Positions 9,315-19,237 of a DNA stretch of 64,000 nucleotides are shown piece by piece. The DNA lies in assembly GCA_025991245.1 (NCBI GenBank), contig BQMJ01000002.1:62001-126000 (forward strand). The letters run 5' to 3'. Within the stretch, counting starts at the first letter, position 1. Each line of letters begins with the position of its first letter. This DNA comes from Galdieria partita. Its lineage: Eukaryota > Rhodophyta > Bangiophyceae > Galdieriales > Galdieriaceae. The notes below the pieces were generated by a model. That model was given only the letters and a program-made list of their open reading frames with translations. It was not told the origin of the DNA and did not search any database. The position numbers and the translations under genes were made by a program.

Positions 9315-11302
9315 CTAGAAAAACTTACCAAAGCCACATTTTTCCACAAGTTTCAATTCCGACTTGCGATGACACTTTGGAGCTTTGAGCAACTCTGTAA
9401 TTTTATAATGACTTCCATCACTAAAAGCAGGTGGTACTAGAAATGGATGTGCTTCAGTTGACAATACAAAACGACCGCTATATATCCAATGGTCCGGAGT
9501 CAACGAAAACAAAAGATATTTGCAGGTTTCACTTAAAAAGAAGGATTCCATCATATCATCTAGTTCATGATTGTTCACGTCTCTTATAGAAGAATAACCA
9601 CAAGATGTCTTGGTGAGATTCTATTCTTGCTTATAAATAAAGGGTAACATTCATCTATTGCTCCGATACATACCTCAAGTGACCAAATAGCATTTCTAGT
9701 AATGGATAATAATGCAGGATCGCCCGTAGCCCAAAACAAATAAAAGTTGCTTTCAAAAAGTTCCGGTCGCAGAGGATATCCTCCAAAGCCTTTGACAGGC
9801 GCTAATTTCTTAATGTTGAAAGCTTCAGGGAGCATTCCAAATTTGGCAAAAATAGAACAAAAAGCCTTGTGGGATCTCGAAGCAGTGTTCATATTTCCAC
9901 AAAGTACTTCTAAGGAGGGGAAGAATGCACTCAGAGCACTTTGAACTGAAGAAACTGCGGTTCCTTTCTCAATGTCACAGTCAAGATACCACGGTTCCTA
10001 CCCACTGCTTGGTTTATGATGTAAAATGCAGAATATACACACTTACATTCCAAAGATAACTTCGGATACTTTCATGACAACTTTGGAACATTTTAAGTAA
10101 TTCATAGTTGCCAAATAAAGCAAATCCCTTTGTTGTTTCAAATTATCTACGTGAACTTTGTATAATAACACAATACCTTTAATAAATACTCAAAAAAGGA
10201 GTCAGCATCTCCTCCAACTCCAGTTACGTTATACAACCACCTTCCATTGACAATATGTATGTGCTTTCCTAACAAGCCTCGAGATGAAGCATGTGAAAAC
10301 AAACTATCAACAAAATCTGTGCAAAATATGCATACAAAACGAGTTTTTTCTATTTACCTCTTCATAGCCCTATAAGCAACATCATAATACCTTCGAGTGG
10401 CAGTCAGACAATATAACCATAGCTATAGACAATCAACTCACTTGGGATCTCCGGTTAGCCTAGAAAGAGTCCCAAACTCCAATAACAAAGTTCCTGCTCC
10501 TGCCGTACAAGCAATCAGACTTTCACTGCTACTTACACCATTCATGAGGTGAATACTTCCGAATGGTATTCCTACAGACAATCAAATATATAAATATATA
10601 TCAAAAATAAACAGCACAACCTACCAGTAGGAGTATCAAAAGCAGGAAGAAATCTATCAGCCAGTTCTTTTGCCATTCTCAACAGACTACCACTAGGAGA
10701 ATATATCAAATCAATGCCTGTTATCATAATTTGAAATACCTATAGTGTGGAAAGAAATCGTCCGCAAGTCCTACAACTTCCGAGGCCTCGGTTAATAACA
10801 CATGAGAAGATAACAAGCCTCCAATCACGCGAATAGTGGTTTCAAATATGTTGACTGTGCGATTCACATCTATATTGAACATAGACTCTAATTCCAGTGT
10901 ATATCGCATAAATAAAGAATACTCTTCAAAAATCTGAGGAGATGTCAACTCACTCACTACTCTGTCCAATACTTCTTACCAATAAAGTATCCAAGTTATC
11001 TATAAGAGTTACTAATAAGCCTCCCATAGAGTCCGTCCCATTACAAGACAAAGGCAACAAGTTATCACGTGGATAGGCAGCTTTTATATAAGATTCAAAA
11101 CCGAATCGAAACATTTCTTTCACTTGATTCCTACAGATATTTTGTCTTTCCATTACAAGTTCAAAGGTACTTACCTCAATACAATTCTCTCATTTTCTGC
11201 CAAGTCACAACTTCGCATAAACTTGAAACTATGACCTGAAGAAACAAAACAGATAATACTTCCAAAAAGAAACAACCCAAAACACAAGTTCAATCCTGCC
11301 AT
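9315..11302 (-). CDS. ER degradation-enhancing alpha-mannosidase-like protein (GH47, EDEM)
   Basis: Ten exons with 42-54 base introns rebuild 513 aa: 11175-11302, 10980-11130, 10740-10933, 10625-10692, 10442-10571, 10358-10390, 10177-10303, 10047-10127, 9674-9997 and 9315-9620. All phases agree. It starts with a signal peptide (MAGLNLCFGLFLFGSIICFV). GH47 blocks follow in order: VKEMFRFGFESYIKAAYPRD, LIDNLDTLL, VNIFETTIRVIGGLLSSH, AGAGTLLLEFGTLSRLTGDP, YPLRPELFESNFYLFWATGD and DMMESFFLSETCKYLLF. The family trims mannose from misfolded glycoproteins in the ER lumen so they are sent for degradation. No KDEL tail or protease-associated domain is seen. The 33-base exon 6 and the exact C-terminus are the least certain parts. 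Its ATG lies only 59 bases from the divergent sulfate-binding protein gene. Confidence 0.88.
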
Positions 11303-11361
11303 CTCTTTACAATTCTTTGTTAATATCCGTTTCCAGTTGGGCATGTTCGATAAAAGTGTAG

Positions 11362-12561
11362 ATGAGAGACTGTAGACAGCAATTGTTTTTTATTTCTATA
11401 TTTGCTTCAAGTTATGGATACTTAGGGAGACAAGGATTCGCCTCCAACCTTGGTTCGACTCGTCTCTCTCTATTGAAGCGTTTGATCTTTCGAAGAATAT
11501 CTTCAAGTTGGTTCTTTGGTGATTCTTTCAATCTGCCAAAGTTTGTTTTGGCCTATAATCCCAGTCCAATAACGTTGATTTCTTTCAAAGCCACAAGAGA
11601 GAGAAAAATTGTTATTGCTGCTTTTGCGGTATGTCGCCCTGCTTTCAAGGCAATCATACCCAAATTTTGTCGTTGGTGGTTTGAAAGAACTGGAGAAATA
11701 GTTCGAATAGCGGAATCTTATGGGGGCTCTGGTGCACAATCGAGAGCAATCATTGACGGACTACCAGCTCATGTAGTCATGTTAGCTCTCGGTGCTGATA
11801 TGGATCGAGTAGGAGAAGCAGGATATTTGGATAAAGATTGGCAGCATCGTTATCCAAATCAATCTATTGTTGCTCAATCAGTAACAGTTATTGTGGTTCG
11901 CGAAGGGAATCCTAAGAGAATTAGAGGATTTGATGACCTTGTTAGAAGTGATTTGGAAGTCGTCTTGACCAATCCCAAGTCTGCAGGAGTTGCTAGGTGG
12001 AACTTTCTTTCTCTTTGGGGTCATAAAGTATTTTGTGATGCAGATGAAATTACGGCAAGAAATTATGTGCAACAAGTGTTTGATAATGCTCCATATTGGT
12101 GTAAAGATGGAAGAGACTCGAGTGCTTTGTTTTTTTTGCAACGACAAGGAGACGCTTTAATTACTTATGAAAATGAAGGCATATTGGCTTCCATGTTTGG
12201 AGAGTCTGCACCGTATATTGTTCCCGATATCAATTGTTTGATTGAAAATCCTATTGCAGTAGTTGCTAGAAATGCGGATTCCGATAATGTCCGAGATATT
12301 AGTGATGCTTTTGTTTCCTATTGTTTTGAAGAAGAAGCTCAATGGGAGTTCGTAGGCGTAGGATTTAGACCCGTTCACCCGACTGTGAAAAGACACGTCA
12401 AACATGTCTTTCCTTGTTGTAGCCGTTTGTTTAGAGTTGGCGATTTGGGTGGTTGGACGGCAGTTACTAAAAAGTTCTTTGGAGTAGGCGCAATGTTTGA
12501 TGATATAGAGGAAGAAATTGGAAGAAAACGAAAGAATCAGGCTTCACAAAATAACAAATAA
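11362..12561 (+). CDS. Sulfate-binding protein of a plastid/cyanobacterial-type ABC sulfate transporter
   Basis: Single exon, 399 aa. Residues about 78-390 match bacterial sulfate-binding proteins (Sbp/CysP): FCRWWFERTGEIVRIAESYG, then the anion-loop sequence SYGGSGAQSRAIIDGL, VVREGNPKRIRGFDDLV and TNPKSAGVARWNFLSLWG. The N-terminal 60-75 residues are basic and Ser/Phe-rich with few acidic residues, as in a plastid transit peptide, and replace the bacterial signal peptide. In green algae a nuclear Sbp works with SulP, SulP2 and Sabc to bring sulfate into the plastid; the same role is inferred here. One familiar glycine of the bacterial NPKTSGGARW block is Val. The lack of introns and strong cyanobacterial likeness suggest descent from the plastid ancestor or lateral transfer. 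Confidence 0.85.
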   Translation: MRDCRQQLFFISIFASSYGYLGRQGFASNLGSTRLSLLKRLIFRRISSSWFFGDSFNLPKFVLAYNPSPITLISFKATRERKIVIAAFAVCRPAFKAIIPKFCRWWFERTGEIVRIAESYGGSGAQSRAIIDGLPAHVVMLALGADMDRVGEAGYLDKDWQHRYPNQSIVAQSVTVIVVREGNPKRIRGFDDLVRSDLEVVLTNPKSAGVARWNFLSLWGHKVFCDADEITARNYVQQVFDNAPYWCKDGRDSSALFFLQRQGDALITYENEGILASMFGESAPYIVPDINCLIENPIAVVARNADSDNVRDISDAFVSYCFEEEAQWEFVGVGFRPVHPTVKRHVKHVFPCCSRLFRVGDLGGWTAVTKKFFGVGAMFDDIEEEIGRKRKNQASQNNK

Positions 12562-12638
12562 TAAGGAAATTTACTTTCTTTTGATCTTTTTCAGGAGACA
12601 GTGTTTGTGTAAATCCTGTAATAGTAAACAAATACCTT

Positions 12639-13851
12639 TCAAAACCAACTTCGTCGCTGTTCTCGACGATTGAGTTCTGAAGCTGCTTCCATAAAAGCTT
12701 TCGCTTGATTTTGCATTTCTTCTGCATTCTTACCAAGTTGCCCAAGTTTCTCTCCTCTTCTTGCTAATCGATTCCTGGCTTCTTCAACAGCACTTCTTAT
12801 CTCTGACTGACTACGATGAGACCCTTTCTGGTATCTCTTCTTCACAACTGAATCATTAATCAGCTCTTCATCATCGGATTCTGTGCCATATTTGGAATCA
12901 CGAGAAGATCTTGCATTGTTTGAATTCTTTACAATTACAGATTGCAATTTATGTACACCTGTTTCAGCTTTTTTCAAAATAGATTTGCTTTCAGTTCTAT
13001 CGTTGGAATCCATTTCGACCCGCTTATCCATTTGTTTTGTATTTACACAGCTCGGACTATATTCACGATTGGAATTGCTTGTCGATTCCTGTTCTTCTTC
13101 TATACATTCTTCCTCCATTTCAAGTTGAAGCAATTCTTCCGCAATTTGTTCAAGTTCAACTAGAAGAAACTACTCAATATTTCACGAAAACAATCAAAAT
13201 CTCTTACATACGTTCCCAATTCTTTCTATTCACAAGGTCACTGTCATTAGGATTTTCCAGTTGGTCTATTTTTTCAATTTCTTTGGATATCTCAATACTT
13301 TTCACTCTCAGCCTGTGACGCTTCGTATCAGTTGACGGGGTGTCATAATCACTTTCTGTATGTATCTTTGAATTTTCACAGGGCAACTCTATACTACTAG
13401 ATTTTAAATTACTCTCTACAGATTGTGTTGTATCCAAAGAAGAGCGCGCAGATAATTGCTACAATATCTATCAGTCTTCTTCATCTTGCTTTCTGGTTTG
13501 TAGCTTACTTTGGATTCTATTTCGCCTTCTTCGGAGACTTTACAGGTTTCCTTTTCATCTACAAGCGTCAAATACTTGGGACAAACTCAACCAAATTTTA
13601 CCTTTTTCAAAGTCTCCTTGTATCATCATTTCTGTGATTGCACGCATACTTTCTATGAAAGGTTATATATGGAAATGGCCATAGAGAATATATCATAACC
13701 AACCGGTAAGTTCTTCCTTGCGTCGACAAAGCCTTTCATTATTTGGCTTCTTTCTCAGTTGTTTTATTACTTTCAGCAGTTCATCTTTTAATTCAAGAAA
13801 CCTTTTTTCAAGTTCTTCTTGAACTTGACAACTCGAGTCACGATCCTCCAT
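12639..13851 (-). CDS. Acidic coiled-coil protein with C-terminal R-SNARE-like (tomosyn-type) segment
   Basis: Five exons (13704-13851, 13602-13652, 13509-13558, 13212-13458, 12639-13159) with introns of 43-52 bases give 338 aa in consistent phases. The N-terminal 45 residues are a charged helix (ELEKRFLELKDELLKVIKQL). The middle is highly acidic and polar, probably disordered. The last 50 residues contain LARRGEKLGQLGKNAEEMQN followed by QAKAFMEAASEL, which follows the heptad and ERGEKL pattern at the C-terminus of tomosyn and other R-SNAREs. No WD40 repeats, longin domain or transmembrane anchor are present, so this is not a standard synaptobrevin or full tomosyn. A soluble regulator of SNARE assembly is a reasonable guess. 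Splicing is well supported, function is inference. Confidence 0.6.
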
Positions 13852-14069
13852 AAGTCCAAAAAGAAATCGACCAATGGGTTATTCCACCGAGTTTTCTTGT
13901 TTGAATTGTTTGTGACAACAGCCAACTATTTATGGTTATTCAACTCGGAAAAAATTGAACAAATGACAGATATCATCTCTTCAATCAAGTATATATATAT
14001 ATAAACACATTCATGCAGATCATTATCCTGTTTTGAAATAGACTAGGACATCTCATTCTCTGTTAAAAA

Positions 14070-15035
14070 CTATTCTCGTATTCGGAAGAGATTCATCAAT
14101 CTCTTTCTATCTCCAAGCTTGCATATTCCAAGATCTTCTTTCAAATTCTTTTCTGTGAGCTGTGACAAGACTTTTCCATCAATCCGATGTTCTTGGAATA
14201 CTGAAATATATTCTTCCAAATTGGCAGAGACCAACTCATCCACAATGTCTTCCATTGTCCAGAACTTCAATTCTGCAGGTTTGGATTTCTGTCTAAGGCG
14301 ATTGTCGAAGAGTTCAAGTTCATCTTGTGACCTGCGATGTAAAGTCTCGAACCATTCATCTCTGTTTCCAATACTTGTATCACTTCCCTTGTTTCTTCTC
14401 GAAATAGAAATCTTGCTTTTCTTATTTTGATTTCTGGTGGAACTTTGTAATAACACAACAAAGGAGAACAGAACAATTAATGGAAGCAAAAACGAAAGTG
14501 AGGTCAAAGAAACAAAAGCTAAAGCAGATATACTGAAAACAATAAAATAACTCCCCATAAATAAACCCAAACCAATGAAAAGTGGAATAAATACCATTTT
14601 GACTGTAGCTACTGGCCATATAAGTAAAAAGGGAAGTGCATGAAGTGTAAAAGGCACTGCGCAAAAAGTAACAAAGATAAAAGCAGTAATCAGCACATAC
14701 TTTAGAAGACTTGTTGCTGGCCTTTCTGGATTCCACAAAAGATGTCTTTTGTTCGCATCTTTTTCTGTTGTCGTGTCCATAAACTTTGCTACAGAATGCG
14801 AAGACCAGTCACGTTGGTGGGAGTCCCTTGTGCCAGAGCGTATATACAATGGCATTCTTAATCCAAACTCCACTAAGCAATGTGCCCTCCTGCATAAATA
14901 CCTTTTGATAAGAAACCTTTCTGTATGTAAAGAACAGGAAGCCGCAAAACAAAAACTGCCATTAGGATTCAGTTTCATGACCCTCAACGAGAAATGATAC
15001 TCCATTCGAACATCCTTTTCAGACAATTGAGACAT
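14070..15035 (-). CDS. Multi-pass membrane protein with C-terminal SAM domain
   Basis: Single exon, up to 321 aa from the ATG at 15035; in-frame ATGs at 15005 and 14978 are alternatives. The middle (about residues 108-200) holds three to four hydrophobic segments, for example LLKYVLITAFIFVTFCAVPF, FIPLFIGLGLFMGSYFIVF and LSFLLPLIVLFSFVVLLQ. A polar stretch with RNQNKKSKISISRRNKG follows. The last 65 residues form a sterile alpha motif: FWTMEDIVDELVSANLEEYI, VFQEHRIDGKVLSQLTEKNL and LKEDLGICKLGDRKRLMNLF. SAM domains mediate protein or RNA contacts; the topology would place this one on the cytosolic or stromal face. No enzymatic motif is seen. It faces a divergent gene whose proposed start codon overlaps its own. 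Confidence 0.75.
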   Translation of the reverse strand: MSQLSEKDVRMEYHFSLRVMKLNPNGSFCFAASCSLHTERFLIKRYLCRRAHCLVEFGLRMPLYIRSGTRDSHQRDWSSHSVAKFMDTTTEKDANKRHLLWNPERPATSLLKYVLITAFIFVTFCAVPFTLHALPFLLIWPVATVKMVFIPLFIGLGLFMGSYFIVFSISALAFVSLTSLSFLLPLIVLFSFVVLLQSSTRNQNKKSKISISRRNKGSDTSIGNRDEWFETLHRRSQDELELFDNRLRQKSKPAELKFWTMEDIVDELVSANLEEYISVFQEHRIDGKVLSQLTEKNLKEDLGICKLGDRKRLMNLFRIRE

Positions 15036-16156
15036 GTTTGTGGATACATCTAGTGTAAGAGTTCGTTCTTTTTAAACTTGAAAAGTTTATTTTCAATAGT
15101 CTTATAACACAGCGCTATATGTTATAGCTATCGAATGCTTTCTTTTCTTTGCAGTTATCACTCAAACCAAGACTGAGGTAAGGAAAAGCCAAGTTGTCGA
15201 TTCATTCTTCAAAACTGGCAAAAGGAAGCCGAAAGTTTGGACTTGGAGGCTCGCGGATTTGCAGCATTCTTTCTTTTTCAGAGTTTAGCACTCCTTTTCT
15301 GGGCCTTTTCTAACGAGGTAATTGGGTATTATCAGCTAGTGTATGTTGACTTATAGAGAGTTGAAGTTATTTCCCGGTCCATTCTCTTATTATAGCGCTC
15401 ATCTGTCAGCTGCTTTTGGCATATGTTGCATTTTCAGCTTAAGTTTTACTGCAGCTTCAATAGCAGTCTTTGTAAGCTAATTGGTTGCTTGATATGGGAA
15501 AGAAAACATGACATTTGAGGATATTCTATAATAGGATCGTAGAAAACGAGCTCTCCATAGGTTTATTGTCATTCTTAACTATGGAATAACTGCAGTCTGT
15601 AGTATTTTGGCTATTGATTTTCCTGGAGTAACGTACGACTTGGCTTATCTGCCTGTATGAAGAAAAATTTCATTTGTTGCTCTGCTTAACTTTTGTTTCT
15701 TAGGAACCCATCAAACAATGTATCATTGGTGCAGCGATTGGAAGCTTATTGGCCAATACAATTTGTTGTTTGATTCGCTGTTTTGAAGCTAACAAAGGGC
15801 GCAACGGTGCACTCATTTCTTTACTCGGTAGTTTGTTCTTTATTGGAACCTGTATTGGATGGCTTTACTTGAACAAGTAAGTGTTTCGATATCTTTGAAA
15901 TGATGAATATTTTACCTTGTATACAGTGTTTGTGTGGAAGAGACTTTATCAAGTTTGTCACCCAGGTTGGTCGTATTATGTTACAGTTGATATCTGAAAT
16001 ACAGCATTTGAACATAGTTGTCCACTTGGCAAGAAATTCGATCACAACTTCTTTTGGGCAATTGTCTTAGTAGTCATCAATGTATTAGGTGCAGAAGGTG
16101 CCCTTCGAATTATGGCAGCTAATCATGAATACGAAGACTATGTGGATATTCCTTAA
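15034..16156 (+). CDS. Small multi-pass membrane protein, unrecognised family
   Basis: Assembled from eight short exons: 15034-15054, 15100-15177, 15225-15340, 15396-15471, 15535-15654, 15704-15876, 15943-15965 and 16005-16156, 252 aa in consistent phase. About six hydrophobic segments are visible, including LYVVIAIECFLFFAVIT, GFAAFFLFQSLALLFWAF, FGICCIFSLSFTAASIAVF, FIVILNYGITAVCSILAI and FFWAIVLVVINVLGAEGALR. The loop DRRKRALHR is basic. No motif ties it to a known transporter or enzyme. Exon 7 (23 bases) and the 39-base intron after it are the weakest points. No ATG further downstream preserves the first membrane segment, so the start at 15034, which overlaps the start codon of the opposite gene, is the best available. 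Confidence 0.55.
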
Positions 16157-16195
16157 GTCTCCACGCACTATTCATACCTCCAAATAAACGTTCCT

Positions 16196-18909
16196 TTATT
16201 CAAAAGTGACCATATAATGAGTATCTACTTTACGTGAAAAATCATTGAATTCTCGCAAACCCAAGGATAAAAAGCTTCCAATCTTTGGGAACAATATGTA
16301 ATCATGAATGTTCAAGGCTGGCAATACTCCAGACCAAATATGATCCAAACAGTCACCACTTGGACCATAAATAGAACAAAATGAAACTTCACCCTTTCTT
16401 TCTGTGAGAGGATACGGACACAAGTCATCAACCGATTCAGTAAGCAACTGATGAAATGCTCCAAAGACACCTTCTGAAATATAGTATTTATCGGCTCTTA
16501 GCTGATTGGCGTTCTTCTCATTGGACTCTTGTCGAGCAATAACTGAAACTGCCATCATTTGACTATTGAAAAGTAGCGTCCTAAATGGATAACAACTCTT
16601 AAGAATGCAATAAACACCATAAGCACTCAATACTTACGAATCTACATTCAAAACAATCGAATGACAACTACTTTTCAATAGGGAAAAAAGTTTCTCCATA
16701 GAAGAATTTTCAATATCGTGTGACAAACAAGCCTCTTTTGACAATTTGAAACTACCAGCAACTACCACAGAAACCTTCACAATAACTGTTTTTCAAACTT
16801 CTAACACTCGGAAAAGTTATCTTACTTGGGGAATAAGCTTCAACACATTGAAAAGTCTCTCAATGTTCTGCAACAAGAATTCCAACCCTAGCTGAGAAAT
16901 GTTGATAGATACTATCTTTAAACCAAGCTTTCTTGCTAATTTCAAATTGCGTTCTAATCTCTCCAAAGGATTCGTCACATCAAAGTCATCGCAACACAAA
17001 CTTAACTCAATTGACAATCCCCTCAGAATTTCAGACAACTCCTGACCATATCAATTAACAATTCCTCCAACTTGCATATCATTCATATGAATCTTCTTAC
17101 CTCCGATATACAATTCTCTAATACATCTTCTGAAACAGTTACCATATAAAAAGAATAGGTCTTTAAAATACGCTGAACAGAAGACAACCTCAACATTGGC
17201 GAACAAAAAACAACGTTGGATAGGGTGATATCATTCCGAATTAGATGATCTACTTCAGAACGACTGGAAACGCTGAATTGAACTCTAGAGAATAATAAGA
17301 CGTCATTTACACAAACATCAAACTACGTACCCCAACTCATACAAAAGTTTCAAGATAGCTGGGTCCGGATTGCAACGAACTGAATAACGATAACACGACG
17401 ATACAATTTTTTGCAACTCGATGAAGTTTGTAAAAATTCGACCCAGGTCAATGAATAACAACGGTCGATGAGTAACTAAGTTCAAGTTGCTCAGTTTACC
17501 CTCCAATGCATGATGACTCGAAAACCATTCAGCACCAAATCGCTCAGAAACTCTCAATAAAACATCAAAAGGATCTGTAAAACCACCCGACGAACAGGAT
17601 GTAAACTTAACCAAGTTAACATTCTCGTTATAAATAAATGGACAGCTTTTGTATGTACCTTGGAATCTAGTCTTTGCGTATTTCCACCTCTCAAGGTGAA
17701 ACGAAGCTTATCATCATCTTCCATAAAACTACAAACTTGGGCACAGTACTCTCCAGAATTTTCGTGCATTCGAACAAATGTAACTTCACCCAACTGTTGA
17801 TAACCCAATTGTTTGGCACATGACCATTGCAACGGTTGTTTTACACAGGCAGCCGGAGCGTCTGAATCTGCAAAGAATACAACACAGTACTTTTTCTAAG
17901 GAATTACAACCAATGAATATACCCAACCGTTCAAGTAGCTTCCAATACTTACTGGCTTCAAAAGTTCCAAGGTATTTATCAATAATGAAGTAAAATCTTC
18001 TGCAGCAGCATTGCATTCCAAACTAGCATAACTACAATGAGACTCTGGAGTAATATGAATAGTATAGTAAATGTCTTCGTTCACTACATTCAAAGAAAAT
18101 CCACAAGGATCAAAGTTGTATGCATCGTAACAAGTTGTCTCTTCACAAGGTAATAATGACTTCAAACCGGAACCCTCCAGAGTTTCTAAACCACTTTCAT
18201 AACCCTTTGACTTGAAAAAATGACCAACAGCCTCCTAACATAACGGTGTTTCATAAAAAAGCTAAACTTCAAAAACTGATACGCACATTATCCAAGTCAA
18301 ACATAATTATTTCGAAAGTTTGTTCAGAAGAATATTTTTCTGAATGATCAGCTACATATAAATGCCAAGCTGTTTTGCCATCCATTGCACCTAACGTATA
18401 GCTATGGCCTCGAAAAAACTTTTCCAGAAACTGAACTTCTGAATCAAAAGAATCATGAGGATATGTTTGCAGAGAACTATTCAAACTCAGCAAATAGAAA
18501 TACAAAGAAACTTCGAAAAAACTTACGGAAAAAGAAAAAATGGTCTTGAATAGCGCACAAAGTCCACACAAAAGTCCAATTCCTCTGCCAATACAAGCAA
18601 AGAGGGTATCGTCCTCAGCAAAGTAGTCCTCCCACATGTCTTCAGGATTACCTTTTCATCGAATACAAAAAGCGAGCTTTCAGAAAGCAAATAGGCAGTT
18701 AACTTGTCACTTTCTATTCTGGAAAGAATACTACACTGTGCGTGTGACAAGATTTCACTCCACCTTTCTTTGGGTACAAAACGAAACGAAGCGATCTTTG
18801 AATTTCTAGGTCTAAAGTCTAATTCAAGATTCTTCTCAGGGCCCTCAAAACCACTCTCTGTATCAAGAGAACTTCCCACCGATGGATATTCTCTATCCTC
18901 AAAAACCAT
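16196..18909 (-). CDS. S-adenosylmethionine decarboxylase fused to a degenerate ornithine-decarboxylase-like domain
   Basis: Nine exons (18527-18909, 18287-18476, 17953-18234, 17659-17895, 17331-17605, 17101-17284, 16826-17041, 16638-16774, 16196-16595), introns 42-59 bases, 767 aa, no stop between halves. Residues 1 to about 364 are eukaryotic AdoMet decarboxylase: FEGPEKNLELDF with the two active-site Glu, the self-cleavage site LSESSLFVF (pyruvoyl from Ser78), KTCGRTTLL with the catalytic Cys, DPCGFSLN and YYTIHITPE with Ser and His. It makes the aminopropyl donor for spermidine. Residues about 410-767 follow fold III ornithine decarboxylase (PLLFIDLGRIF, SVRCNPDPAILKLLYELG, YYISEGVFGAF, YGPSGDCLDHIW). 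Against human ODC the PLP lysine K69 is Arg, D88 Val, H197 Ser, the GGG turn AGS, E274 Tyr, G276 Phe, C360 Gly and Y389 Phe. It is therefore probably non-catalytic and perhaps regulatory. The order matches Plasmodium. Confidence 0.88.
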
Positions 18910-19237
18910 TTTCTCCCAAGAATAAGGCAAGTTAAAAGTCAGAGACGTTAACTAGGAAACTTCACCAAAACTGTAAATGGAGATCTATATAACATAATCT
19001 GTAAGAAGTAAGTGCTCCACTGAGATGTTATACTCATACCTTGTATATCTACTTCCTTTCACCCAACAGCTCAAGTTACCAAGTGACTTGAAGCCACGAA
19101 ACATCCCCGACTTACAAAAAGCTACAAGTTAAGGTCTTCGAGAAATCTACTCGAAGAGGTTTTCTTTTTCACACAACCAAGTGGCCGCAGTCAAAGACTA
19201 CCGCCTCTCCCCACCCACAAAAGCAATTCAACGGCCA
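18910..19237. other. Divergent intergenic region
   Basis: About 330 bases between the start codons of the decarboxylase fusion (minus) and the PH-like gene (plus). It contains a minus-strand in-frame extension of a few codons without an ATG. No uORF or stem-loop of the plant AdoMetDC type could be identified with confidence. Both promoters must lie here. Confidence 0.5.

Noticed and set aside
11146-11174. 29-base intron at the start of the EDEM-like gene
   Set aside because: Shorter than any other intron here; using the next AG gives 44 bases and a better match (RNQVKEMF).
17606-17658. Idea that AdoMetDC and the ODC-like region are two separate genes
   Set aside because: No stop codon, polyadenylation space, promoter or start codon lies between them; a standard 53-base intron joins them in phase.
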